A stretch of 64,000 nt of DNA, taken from Laburnicola sp. R22_1. Its lineage: Eukaryota; Ascomycota; Dothideomycetes; Pleosporales; Didymosphaeriaceae. The notes beneath the pieces were generated by a model. It was not told the origin of the DNA, ran no database searches, and saw nothing but the letters and a program-made list of their open reading frames with translations. The translations under genes were made by a program, and so were the position numbers. The stretch spans positions 1,798,001-1,862,000 of the forward strand of contig JACONQ010000019.1 of the NCBI GenBank assembly GCA_014281115.1. Reading direction: 5' to 3'. Below, piece by piece: positions 11,397 to 20,938 of the stretch. Position 1 is the stretch's first letter; each line of letters begins with the position of its first letter.

Positions 11397-13527
11397 CCGA
11401 GTCCGTGCACTCAATGCACACCGTCAGTCAATGCACGCGATCGCGATTTCGTCCCAACTTCGCACCCCCCACAACTCAACGCCACCATGACTATAGAAGA
11501 AGCCCTTGCAGAGCTGGATGCTCTTGACCCTAGCGAAAATTTCTCCTACACAGAAATAGCCAAAAAGCATAGTGTTGCTCGCTCGACGTTGTCGCGCAAG
11601 CACCAAGGTGTCAGCGGGTCGCGTACGGAGGCAGGTTTAGCACGTCGCAATCTTCAACCAGAACAGGAGGCAGAGCTTGTAAAGTATATAGAGGGGTTGA
11701 CAGAGCGAAAGCTACCTCCTACAAGAGAGATAGTGCAGAATTACGCGTCTGATATCGCTGGACACCCTGTCTCCAAGAGCTAGGTTACTCGCTTCCTCCA
11801 CCAACACCAGGATAAGCTTACATCCCAATAGAGCACTTCAATAGATTGGCAACGCCACGCTGCTGACTCTAGTAATAAGTACAAGGTGTACTTTGAACAA
11901 CTAGGCAGCAAAATTAACTTCTATAAAGTAGCGCCTGAGCATATATACAATATAGATAAGAAAGGCTTTATGATTGGAGCCGTTGGCAGACAGAAGAGGA
12001 TCTTCAGCAAGAGGCTATTTAAGAAGAAGCAGTTTAAGCAGATGCTGCAGGATGGCAATCGCGAGTGGATAAGCTTGTTGGCGTGCGTTTGCGCGGATGG
12101 TACAGCGTTGCCGCCAGCTCTCATATATGCGGCTGACTCTAAGAACATATAAGACACCTGGGTGGAGGATGTGAAGGTAGGAGAACATATGGCCTTCTTC
12201 GGAGTATTAGGTAGCGGCTAGTTAAATAATAGGCTTAGGCTTGCGTGGCTCCAGCAGGTGTTTAAGCGCTTTACAGCAGCTAAAGCTTAAAGAAAGTACC
12301 GCCTATTGCTTATGGATAGCTATAGCAGCCACCTAATAGAAGAGTTTCTAGAGTACTGCCACAGGCAAAAGATACTGTTAGGTATCTATCCACCTCACAG
12401 CACCCACACGCTGCAGCCACTCAATGTAGTAATGTTCAAGCCTCTTAGCACAGCATACTTAAAGAAGCTGGCAACACGCCTTTACAAGCATTAGGGCTTA
12501 GTGCCTATAACTAAGGCCGACTTCTTTAGCTTGTTTTGGGATGCCTAGATAAGCAGCTTTACTACAAAGAACATCTTTAGCTCCTTTCAGGCAACAGGTG
12601 TACACCCCTTCAACCCCAACGTTATACTTAATCGCTTTACCACTAACAACTTGGACACCTCCAGCAACGCGTCAGAAGAAGCTCCCACATATAGCGGTGA
12701 GGCCTGGCAAAAGTTGAACACAGTCGTAAAACGTGCGTTAAGTAGTGCCTTAGAGAAGGACGCATCTATTATCTGGCAATCGCTCCACCACATAGCTATC
12801 CAAAACACCCTTTTGCAGAGCGAAAATGAGGGCCTGCTCAACGCTCTCACTATTAAGAAAAGAAGAGAGACGAAGGGCAAGTCTCTAGACCTGCTGCAAC
12901 ACTATAAGTACTGGGGGCCTTCTATAATGTGGACTCCTTAGTCATCCAGGGAGGCCAAGACCCGGATGAGGCTTGCAAGGGAGGAGAGAGAGGCAGAGGA
13001 GAAGGAAAAAGCCAACATAAAGGAGCTTGCTAAGGCTAATAAGCTATACAACAAAAAGATTGCGCAGGAGAAGCGTAAGAAGCGGAAGAAGGAGAAGGAA
13101 GAGTGTGACTGGTTAGCTACTGTGAAGGCTAAGGAAGTCGCTGAGCGCAAGGCAGAGAGAGAGCGCCAAAAGCAAGCTCGCGACTCTTAAAAAGCTGTAC
13201 AAAAGCCCTCTATAAGCAAACGCAAGGCGTCACAGAAAGCAGCACCAAGAAAGAAGCAGAAACGTAGTGCTAGGGATGATGTAGGTGGTGCCTCGCGCAC
13301 AGCGCGTACCCCAACACCTCCACACTAAACCAACACTCGCGGCCGCAAAATCCTTCGGCCAAGAAAGTATTGGTGAGACAGTTTATCGCATAGGGCTATA
13401 GAGTACTCCACCAACTTATTTTGTGATAATAGCTATGTTGTGTGGCTCTACAGCTTCAAGTTTGTGTAGCCCGTTTTGGTGATGCGCGTGCATTGACTGA
13501 CGGCGTGCATTGAGTGCACGGACTCGG
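11397..13527 (+). mobile_element. Pogo-C, 2,131 bp, degenerate
   Basis: The ends are CCGAGTCCGTGCAC and its complement, with TA on both sides (11395-11396, 13528-13529). Each end contains TCAATGCAC twice, offset by 17 bp. The gene inside is on the plus strand. Confidence 0.88.
11487..13328 (+). pseudogene. Pogo-C transposase, RIP-degraded
   Basis: A single frame runs from 11487 to 13328 with about a dozen stops. Start: MTIEEALAELDALDPSENF. The helix-turn-helix (YTEIAKKHSVARSTLSRKH) and the CENP-B-like block (ERKLPPTREIVQNYAS) are clear. The catalytic region reads YNIDKKGF, where active copies have DEKGF, and LLMDSYSSH in place of LDGHGSH. The tail from about 12960 is a Lys/Glu/Arg-rich coiled coil. 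These changes (E to K, G to S) fit RIP. It is inactive. Nearest relative in the window is Pogo-D. Confidence 0.85.
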
Positions 13528-13546
13528 TAACAGGCCACGTCGCGTA

Positions 13547-15659
13547 CTGTGTCCGTGCACTCAACGCCCGGATTCAGTCAACGCCCCGCTGAACGCAAAC
13601 CACCCCAAATTTCAACACGCCATAACGCCACCAATATGAGCTCAATTGAGGCTGCAATTAAAGAAATAGAATCGCTAAGGTCAGAAGAATCTTTCTCTTA
13701 TACTAAGATCGCTAGCAAGCATGGTGTTGATCGAAGTACGCTGTCGCGAAGGCACCAAGCGATTCAAACGACGCGTGCAACTGCGGGGTTTAACCAACAG
13801 AAACTCAGTCCCTAACAAGAGCAGGAGCTTGTACAATATATTAAAGGGCTTACAGCGCGTCACTTGCCACCCACAAGAGAGATGATACGAAATTTCGCGT
13901 CAATAATAGCCAAGGAGCTAGTGAGCAAGAGCTGGGTTACTCGCTTCATCAACCAACACAACATCTATCTGATCTCTTAATGGGCAGCTGGTATGGACAG
14001 TAATCGCCACCAAGCCGACTTAGGGGATAAATACAGCCTGTATTTTGATCTCCTAGGTGCCAAAATTAAGGAATATAACATTGAGCCTCGTCACACGTAT
14101 AATATAGATGAAAAAGGCTTCTTAATTGGTATTACTAGCCGATCAAAACGAGTGTTTAGCAGACAAATGTGGGAGAATAAGGAGGTTATAGCATCTCTCT
14201 AAGATGGCTCTCGTGAATGGATTACCCTCCTAGCGTGTGTTTGCGCTAATAGATTAGCCTTGCCGCCAAGCCTTATCTATTAGGCTACTAACAAGGCTAT
14301 ACAATTAAGCTAGGTAGAGGATATTAAGGCAGGAGAGCACTTAGTACACATTTCCTCGTCGCCTTTAGGCTGGACAAACAACAATATCGGCCTTGCCTGG
14401 CTTAAACAGGTGTTTGATCGCTACACTAAGGCAAAAGCTTAACGGTCTTACCAGTTACTTATCCTTAATGGCCATAGATCTCACGTTACTATGGATTTTA
14501 TCGACTATTGCGACCGTAATAGGATACTCCTAGCCATCTTTCCCCCTCATTCAACCCACACGCTTCAGCCACTTAATGTGGTTCTATTTAAGCCTCTATC
14601 AACTGCGTACTCAAAGGAGCTATCAGATCACCTCCACCAGAGCCAGGGACTCCTCCCTATTAAGAAAGGGGACTTCTTCCCTCTATTCTAGGAGGCCTGG
14701 ACGAGCTCTTTTAAGGAGGAGACGATACTTAAGTCTTTTGAAGCAACAGGCATATCACCATTCAGCCTAGAGGTTATACTCAAAAGGTTCACCAACACTA
14801 CCCTAGATAAGCAGGAATCGCGAGAGAGCTCTACGTTAGTACTCAGCGGATCTAACTGGCGTAAACTAGACCGCCTTGTACGATCCGCAGTAGAAGATCA
14901 GAGTAGTAAGGACGCGTAGAAGCTTAGCCGCTCACTCCACTACATCTCAGTTCAAAATAAGTTACTTCACCATAAGATTGCTAGGTTAAGAGAGGCTCTT
15001 ACTACGAAAAAGAAGCACAAGAAGAAGGGAAAACCTCTAGATCTGCAACAACGTCAAGAGTACTATAGGGGGGCGGTTTTCTAGTCACTAAGGAAGGTTA
15101 GGGAGGCTCGCGTACGTCAGTCTGTAAAGGAACAAGAGGAGAAGGAGCAGAAGCTTTAAAAAGCTGAGAAGGCTGAGTTAAAGAAGGCAGCTAAGCTATG
15201 CAAGGAGAAAATTGCAGAGGAGAAGCGTGTGGCAAGGGAGGCAGCTAAGGTAGCCAAGGAGAAGGAGAAGGCTAAGAAGGCAGCAGAGCGTGCTCGCTAG
15301 AGAGAAGCTCGCGACAATGCAAAAGCTCTACAATCTACCTAGAAGGGTAAGAGAAAGGCCTCGCAGCCATCTATACAGAGCAACAAGCGTTAGAAACGCG
15401 TAGTTAATACTATAACTACTCAGGAGGCTTCAGGTGCCGCATCAGCAGCTCCACCCAAGACCACGCGGCACGGCCGCAACGTTAAGCTTCTAAGTAAATA
15501 TAAGTAGCACAGGTGAATCGCAAGCATCAAAATAGTACTCTACTACAAAATCTCGTAATAATAGCGATTTTGTGTGGCTCTGCAGCCTTATTTTAGTTAA
15601 GCTGCTATGGTGTTCAGCGGGGCGTTGACTGAATCCGGGCGTTGAGTGCACGGACACAG
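13547..15659 (+). mobile_element. Pogo-D, 2,113 bp, degenerate
   Basis: The ends are CTGTGTCCGTGCAC and its complement, flanked by TA (13545-13546, 15660-15661). Two TCAACGCCC copies offset by 17 bp lie in each end. It sits 17 bp beyond Pogo-C and interrupts hAT-C on its right side. Confidence 0.88.
13636..15507 (+). pseudogene. Pogo-D transposase, RIP-degraded
   Basis: The frame starts at MSSIEAAIKEIESLRSEE (13636) and ends at 15507 (VKLLSKYK). It is open apart from stops such as those near 13813, 14200, 14440 and 14688. The first catalytic motif is near normal (YNIDEKGF, about 14098), but the second reads LILNGHRSH, so the catalytic Asp is Asn. From about 15000 the protein is a Lys/Glu-rich coiled coil. 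The D-to-N change alone would make it inactive. Starts at 13549 are in frame but lie inside the terminal repeat; 13636 matches relatives. Confidence 0.85.
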
Positions 15660-15661
15660 TA

Positions 15662-16580
15662 CTGCCAGAAATGAAAAGTGGTTTGGAGAAGTCCATACGT
15701 CCACGCTCAACGCCACACTGCTGACAGCCGAGTTTAGTATCAATCGAACCTTCGCTTTGCGCGCTTTCAAACCATCTACTATATAGCTAGAAAGGGTGGT
15801 TGTTGATGATGGTAGAGCTTCAAGAAGGTCGAGCCGATTCCACGCAATAAGACTCCGGACTTCAGCCGAGGTGGCTGAGTTGAAACTCACGTCTTGCAGT
15901 ATCACCCAGTCCACATACGCCCTTAACAACGACGTCTCCTGCCATGGCGTATGGCTCCCCCCAAAGGCACTACCCGCTGCCCGCGACGCTGCCCATGGAT
16001 CCAGGGGCCCTGGGCGCCCTGTCGGGAACAGCTGGCCACTTACAACACTAATGGAGTGCTCTTTCTAGAGATGGGTGGCGATATGCGTAGTGGAATTGAC
16101 AGCTTTGCAAGCTGTTGTTAACCCCTTTAGGTGGCAGGTCTTACAGAGCCAGAGCCTTATGCGCTTGCTAACAGCGTCAATATAGACCAGGTCCGCGCCG
16201 TAACACCAGATATTTGACGACTTGGCCTTGCCAGAGATCTGGCGCAGGTCCCGTACCTGATATCCCACCCGCGACGCCACTAGAAGCTTATTGGCGTAGT
16301 GTATATTGTTCTAGTCTACTGGGAACTCAACGCTGTTGTTCTGGCCCACTTTGCGGGGGAAGGCCTTCGAGAGCGACTCAGCCGGAGCCTTGGGTGTTGA
16401 GGGCGTCGGGCCCGACGATACAATGGATGAGGACGTAGAGGGCGTCGGCGAGGTCGCCCTTGCCTTCTCAAGACGGCGGGACGACGCAAAGTGGGTGGCC
16501 GCGGCCTGGGTACTGGGGCCGGCCGACGACGACGTCGGGTGGCGAGGCGTATGATTCTGGGACGTCAAGAAGGACCTCAT
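15662..16580 (-). pseudogene. hAT-C transposase, N-terminal part with zinc finger
   Basis: The reading starts at Met 16580 with a Ser/Pro/Thr-rich leader. It then passes a BED-like zinc-finger segment (SNIWCYGADL, LWLCKTCHLKG, then His residues) at about 16080-16230. The start of the transposase core follows (ILQDVSFNSATS, LALSVDVWTSPNHFSFLAV) at 15662-15929. This is a different hAT branch from hAT-A/B/D/E, with SVDVWTS instead of SFDSWTT. A stop near 16311 and frame changes break it, and Pogo-D cuts it after FLAV. It is not functional. Confidence 0.7.
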
Positions 16581-16734
16581 ATTGATGGGTGTCAGGCTGT
16601 GACTAGGAGATAGAGAAAGTTGAGTTTATTATAGAGATTTGACGAATCCGGCATCTAATCTCCACAGCTTATCACAGGCGCCCTTGGCAGGTTTCACCTC
16701 CAGCCTCAACACCAGTAAAATCTCTGTATAGGCC

Positions 16735-16750
16735 AGTTACTGCAGTAACT
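16735..16750. repeat. Perfect 16-bp palindrome in the hAT-C end
   Basis: AGTTACTGCAGTAACT reads the same on both strands. The AGTTAC/GTAACT half recurs at about 16773 and in the hairpin at 16812-16844, so this is probably a cluster of transposase binding sites. Confidence 0.7.
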
Positions 16751-16811
16751 ACAGCCTCATCCATCAGTCAGTTACGGAAGGGGGTCCCCTTACTGACCGA
16801 CTGCCCAGGAA

Positions 16812-16844
16812 TCCGACTGTTAGTAACAGTAACTAACAGTCGGA
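16812..16844. repeat. 13-bp perfect hairpin in the hAT-C end
   Basis: Arms TCCGACTGTTAGT and ACTAACAGTCGGA around a 7-base loop. It lies next to the presumed 5' end of hAT-C and shares the GTTAGT/AGTAAC words of the nearby palindrome. Confidence 0.7.
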
Positions 16845-16862
16845 CCGACTATTGGGAACGAT

Positions 16863-19800
16863 GCAAACAAGCCGTGGCCTTCGACTTGGCTTGAGGCTTG
16901 TTTTGGAGTCATGAGGCTTGGCTTGTTAGGCCTAACAAGCTTTTTTTTGGTAGCTTGGATTGGAGCTTGATAAACGGCTTGATTGTACTATGTAAGTTTG
17001 ACCGCCCTGTATAGCAACTACTCACTGCCTGAATCCTCGCTGCACATGCTGTATAGCAAGTCCATCTCTGCAGTGCTTATTGGTACCTCCTTAAGCTGGT
17101 TGTTGCTGCCCAAACCCGCTTTCTGCCAACGTCGTACGCATTGTATAGCCGCCAATAAATGAGGTCCCATAGAGCGTCGCCGAGGCTCAAGAAGATCGCC
17201 AAGCTCACTAAACATGCGCTCACACTCACAGCTTGATGCTGGAATAGAGAGTACGTCAAGTGCAAGCTTGCTGAGGGTAGGGTATCGATCGCGCAACGTT
17301 ACCTAATATTTTATAGGGTTGTTTGCATACTTAGTACCTTTCTCAGCGCGCGGCTCGCTTCTCCGCCATCGCTCATACTCATCTGGCTCGATATTAATAT
17401 TGCCAGTCGCGTTAGGATTGATAAGGCTCTCGATCGCGTCGTCCATATCGTTGGGGAGCACCGCGGGCGCCGACGTACGGGCGGTGAGGTGTTGTACTCC
17501 GCCCAAAGCGCGCGAAACGCGCGGTTGTTCTCCTCAAGCCACCCAGGTTTGTCGCTCCAGGCGATGTCACAGTATGTTTTGTAGTAGGGATGGAGGATCG
17601 TAGCAGCGTAGTAGGCTGGAGAGTGGTCAAGCTTGGCGTAGTAAGCGTTGGCTTTCGCCCAAGCTGCGCGTAGATTGGCAGCAAGGTGGTCTTCAGGCGC
17701 TTCGTCGTGCGCGTTATAGTTAACAGCCTCGTAGGCTTTAACGCGCTGCTCGTAGTATGTCAGGATATGCTCAAAGACTGGAATAATCTCAGCAATCGCG
17801 CCAAAATGTCCGCCTTGGCCGCGTCCCTCTAGGCGCTTTGTTGCCGCTTTCAGTGGCCTTAGAGCGTCCATATACTTAGTAACGACCGCCCAGTCATGCG
17901 CTGAGAGCCCGTCAGATCGCATCCATGGCTGCGCCTCTGGCAGCTTATTACCCCGAGTTGTGGCGTACGTGTCCTCATCGTGGATACGTTTTATGTGATG
18001 ATTGGCGTACGCAGCGACAGCAGGCTGCAGCTTATAAGCACGCTCAAAGCAAGAGTAGTAGGAGTTCTAGCGCGTAACGACAGGCTTAACAGGCTCAAGT
18101 ATCTTGCGGTCTTTGGCTGTCGCGCTGGCAGGCAGGTTGCGGTGTGAGAGACGCTAAAAGTCAGCAAAAAGCGCATACTGTTGCGGCGTTTTGATGTAGT
18201 TGATAACGTCTAACAGGACGCCTAGCGGGCTGTCGCGCCTCCACTCGGTCATAAACTCGCTCTCTTTAAAAAGCTTGCTGGCGTCGTTGTCGAAAGCATT
18301 AGCTTCTTTGCCCTAGAGCAGAGTCTGGCTAACAAGGTTAAGAGTATGAGGGCCGCAGCGGAGGCGGCGATGAGGCGCGCTGAAACCCATCTCTTGCGCT
18401 AACTCACGGACAGTAGCGTCGTTATTACTCGCGTTATCAAGTACGAAGTAACCAACGTTGAGCGGATTGATGCCGAACTGCTGCATTGTTTGGCTAATAA
18501 CCTCTGCCATCCTCTCGCCACTATGAGCGCCTGCTAGCAGCGGCAGCGCTATAGGTAAATCCTGAAGCTCGCCACGCTTGCTGACGAAGTGGGCAACAAC
18601 ACCTAGAAACCCGCGCTTGCCGCCCTTTGTCGTCCAGCTGTCAAAGCTAAGGTGGATCTTGCTCAGCGCCTGGGACAGCTCCAAGGCTACCTGAGGCTTT
18701 AGGTGGTCGTAGAGTCGCAAAACAAAGCCTGAGACGCTCGTGCGAGAGGACCACAACGCAGCCTCGGCCTCTGGGTTAGCAGCCGCAATTAGCTGTCGAA
18801 ATGCTGGTGACTCAAACTCTCTTAACGGGTGATTGTTCTCGACAAGCCAACTGACGGCAGCAAGCCTGAAGTGCTGAGTATTGAAGCCGCTGAGCTCATT
18901 AGCGACATCTTGAGAGACGCTAATCTTGCCGCCTACAAGGACTTGGCGTAGGTGGCTTATCTCGCGCTTCTCTGCTTCTTTTCCCGGCGGTAGATAGCCA
19001 TGACCGCGCTTTTTCTGGCTTAGGTGGCGGGCTGTTGTCGACGTTGACAGCCTCGTCTCATATATGCCTGCGCCTCCAGCGTCTATAATCTTGTGCTGAT
19101 GGCAGTATCGACAGACAAAGAAGAGCCGATTCGGCTCCTTAAGCAGCGCAACGCGGTACCCATAAAGGTATACCCAGCTCCTCTTTGCGCGCTGTGTCGC
19201 TAACGGCTTCATATATTTTGGTATACGCTTGAAATCAAGCCCGTCAAAGTCGTCCTCTAGGTGCGCGTCCAGGCTCTTGTCACCGTCCTCGTCAACACCC
19301 TTGGCGGGCTCTCCGACGTCTGTTGTAGCTACTGTTGCAGCGTCGCTGCCCTCGGTGGGCGGGACGATACTATCCTCATTCTGCGACTCGCGGAATCGCG
19401 ACTCAAAGGTAGCTCGCGGCGATAGGCGCTGCGACAGCGTCAATTGCGTATTATCCAGCTCAATCGGCTGGGTAGACGTGCCTCGGGCGGCTATTTTGGC
19501 GCGTTTGTGCGGCTTAGGGATTGCAGCGCTATTGCGCGCGCGTTTCAACTGCTTCAGCGGCATAATAAATAAGCTTAGTGTAGCTGAAAAGACAGGGTGA
19601 TAGCTAAAGACGCTTGCCGCTGGAGGTGGCTGGCCGCTTACTAGTACCGGTACTAGTAGGTAACTTAGCTATCGATAAGCTGACTACCGTACTGGTATAA
19701 CACCAGAAAAGTGTCGCGAGATCGTCTGTACAGCAGCCTTGAAAACGTTATTAAACTTGGCCTAAAACCACTCTGCTGCCTACTTTTTATCAAGCCTAAC

Positions 19801-19938
19801 AAGCCAAACAATCAAGCCTTCCCTCCTTAGCTTGGCTTGTTAGCAAATTACTACACGTTAGCTTGGATTGATAGAACCAAGCCAAGCTCAAGCCAAACAA
19901 TCAAGCGCTTGTTAGCGGCTTGATTGTTGGCAGGTCTG
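16863..19938 (-). mobile_element. hAT-D, about 3.1 kb, missing its last 21 bp
   Basis: The 5' end closes with GGCAGGTCTG at 19938, the complement of CAGACCTGCC. The flanking and subterminal regions hold many CAAGC/GCTTG words. The 3' end follows the hAT-E copy base by base down to GGCCACGGCTTGTTTG and then jumps to hAT-C sequence, so the terminal 21 bp seen in hAT-E at 51159-51179 are missing. No target duplication can therefore be shown. Confidence 0.8.
17018..19563 (-). pseudogene. hAT-D transposase, nearly complete: four stops and one frameshift
   Basis: The start Met is at 19563 (MPLKQLKRARNSA) and the end at 17018. A BED-type finger (LFFVCRYCHQH, later RHLSQKKRGH) lies near residues 140-195. 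The core blocks SFDSWTTKGGKRGFLG and FVLDNASNND lie before 18313. DWAVVTKYMDALRPLK lies at 17311-17922 and the dimerisation block ASSCECERMFSELGDLLEPR near 17200. Four TAG codons interrupt it. A run of C near 17467 has three C where hAT-E has four, causing a frameshift. Catalytic Asp residues are retained. This is the least mutated hAT gene here, yet it is not translatable. Confidence 0.85.
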
Positions 19939-19959
19939 TTAACAAAACCCTCTAACGCG

Positions 19960-20678
19960 CCCATTAGAGCTATTAAACTTAGGCCTTAAGGTATATAAGG
20001 AGGACATTAAGTTCTATAAGATACAGCTTAAGAACTACAAGATTAAGGATAAGGAATACTAAGAGGAGAGAACAAGTCTTAAGAAAGTGGTTATCTATAT
20101 CCAATTAACTGTGTTGTAACACCTACAACGTAACTGCTATAAGCCTAGAGAGTAGATCTGGCAATAGATCAAATCTCTAACGCAGACAGTAGGCGTTAAT
20201 AAGGAAGACGAGCGGGATAAAGCGAGAGCATAATACCTATAGGCTCTTAAGCTGATAAGACAACCCTTAAACTAGGATACCTAGCTAACTAAGTATGATT
20301 AGGCGGCTACAGAAGCAGAGACAAACAATATTGCTAAAGTATAATTAATCTATAATACTATAAAGGACTTTCTAACTGCGATTATAAAGGCTGCCCCCAC
20401 CTAGGGTGTGTCCTTTTAAGAAACTGAACGCTGAGACGCAGATATAACAAGGAAGAAGATAATAAAACGCTTCTAAGAATATATAGCAATACTCTACCTA
20501 ATTAAGGGCAAACAGCATAGGGGCGCCTTTGCTGCTAGTGAGCCATCTCTTGCTGCTGGTGGTGCATCCACCCTAGGCACTAATAGGGACGCCTCTTACG
20601 CTGCCAAAGACGCGCCATTTTCCACAAATAACTAACGTGGACAGGGGAGACCTCGACAAAAACGATCCTTTGGTCAAA
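19960..20678 (+). pseudogene. Copia-B Gag remnant
   Basis: A broken frame with DIKFYKIQLKNYKIKDKEY, then KSLTQTVGVNKEDER and IYNTIKDFLTAIIKAA. It is the helical Gag region of a Ty1/copia element, which would form the cytoplasmic particle. About ten stops, mostly TAG/TAA at former Gln sites. It continues across Copia-A at 26329 with CRQRHSLKDCFYV, a degenerate zinc knuckle. The start codon is not present in the window. The assignment rests on that junction and on length, since Gag is poorly conserved. Confidence 0.55.
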
Positions 20679-20683
20679 GTACT

Positions 20684-20852
20684 TGTAAGCAGCCTAGAGC
20701 TATGTTACATGACGACATTAGTCTCATGAGTCAGCTCGCCTACTATATACGAGCCTCTGATCACTCCATGTACGATACACAGGCATATACACATCTGAAC
20801 ACAGATACTTCTACAATATACACTTTCTACACATACTACCTAACTGCTTATA
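20684..20852 (+). repeat. Copia-A 5' LTR
   Basis: 169 bp, inverted ends TGTAAGCAG and CTGCTTATA. Same length as the 3' LTR and differing from it only by transitions. Confidence 0.92.
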
Positions 20853-20866
20853 GTTATGAGCCCGGC
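20853..20866 (+). promoter_or_regulatory. Primer binding site matching the initiator tRNA-Met anticodon arm
   Basis: GTTATGAGCCCGGC begins at the base after the LTR. Its complement contains GGGCTCATAAC, the anticodon arm (CAT) of initiator tRNA-Met, not the usual tRNA 3' end. That points to half-tRNA priming as known for Drosophila copia and yeast Ty5. Copia-C has the same site. Confidence 0.75.
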
Positions 20867-20938
20867 CTAATCCGCACTTATATACATACATTGACTCCCT
20901 ACCTACCTATCTGTTAATCGAGCCTACTCTATCTTGCT

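Larger units (their letters stand above)
15662..16862 (-). mobile_element. hAT-C, 5' fragment only
   Basis: The 5' untranslated end (about 16581-16862) and N-terminal coding part of a second hAT type. It is cut on the left by Pogo-D at 15660 and on the right abuts the truncated 3' end of hAT-D. The non-coding part holds strong palindromes. No matching 3' half was found in the window. Confidence 0.6.

Noticed and set aside
15796..16554. Plus-strand ORFs of 72-90 residues
   Set aside because: Antisense to the hAT-C transposase N-terminal region.
19229..19600. Plus-strand 123-residue Ser-rich ORF
   Set aside because: Exact antisense of the well-supported hAT-D N-terminus.
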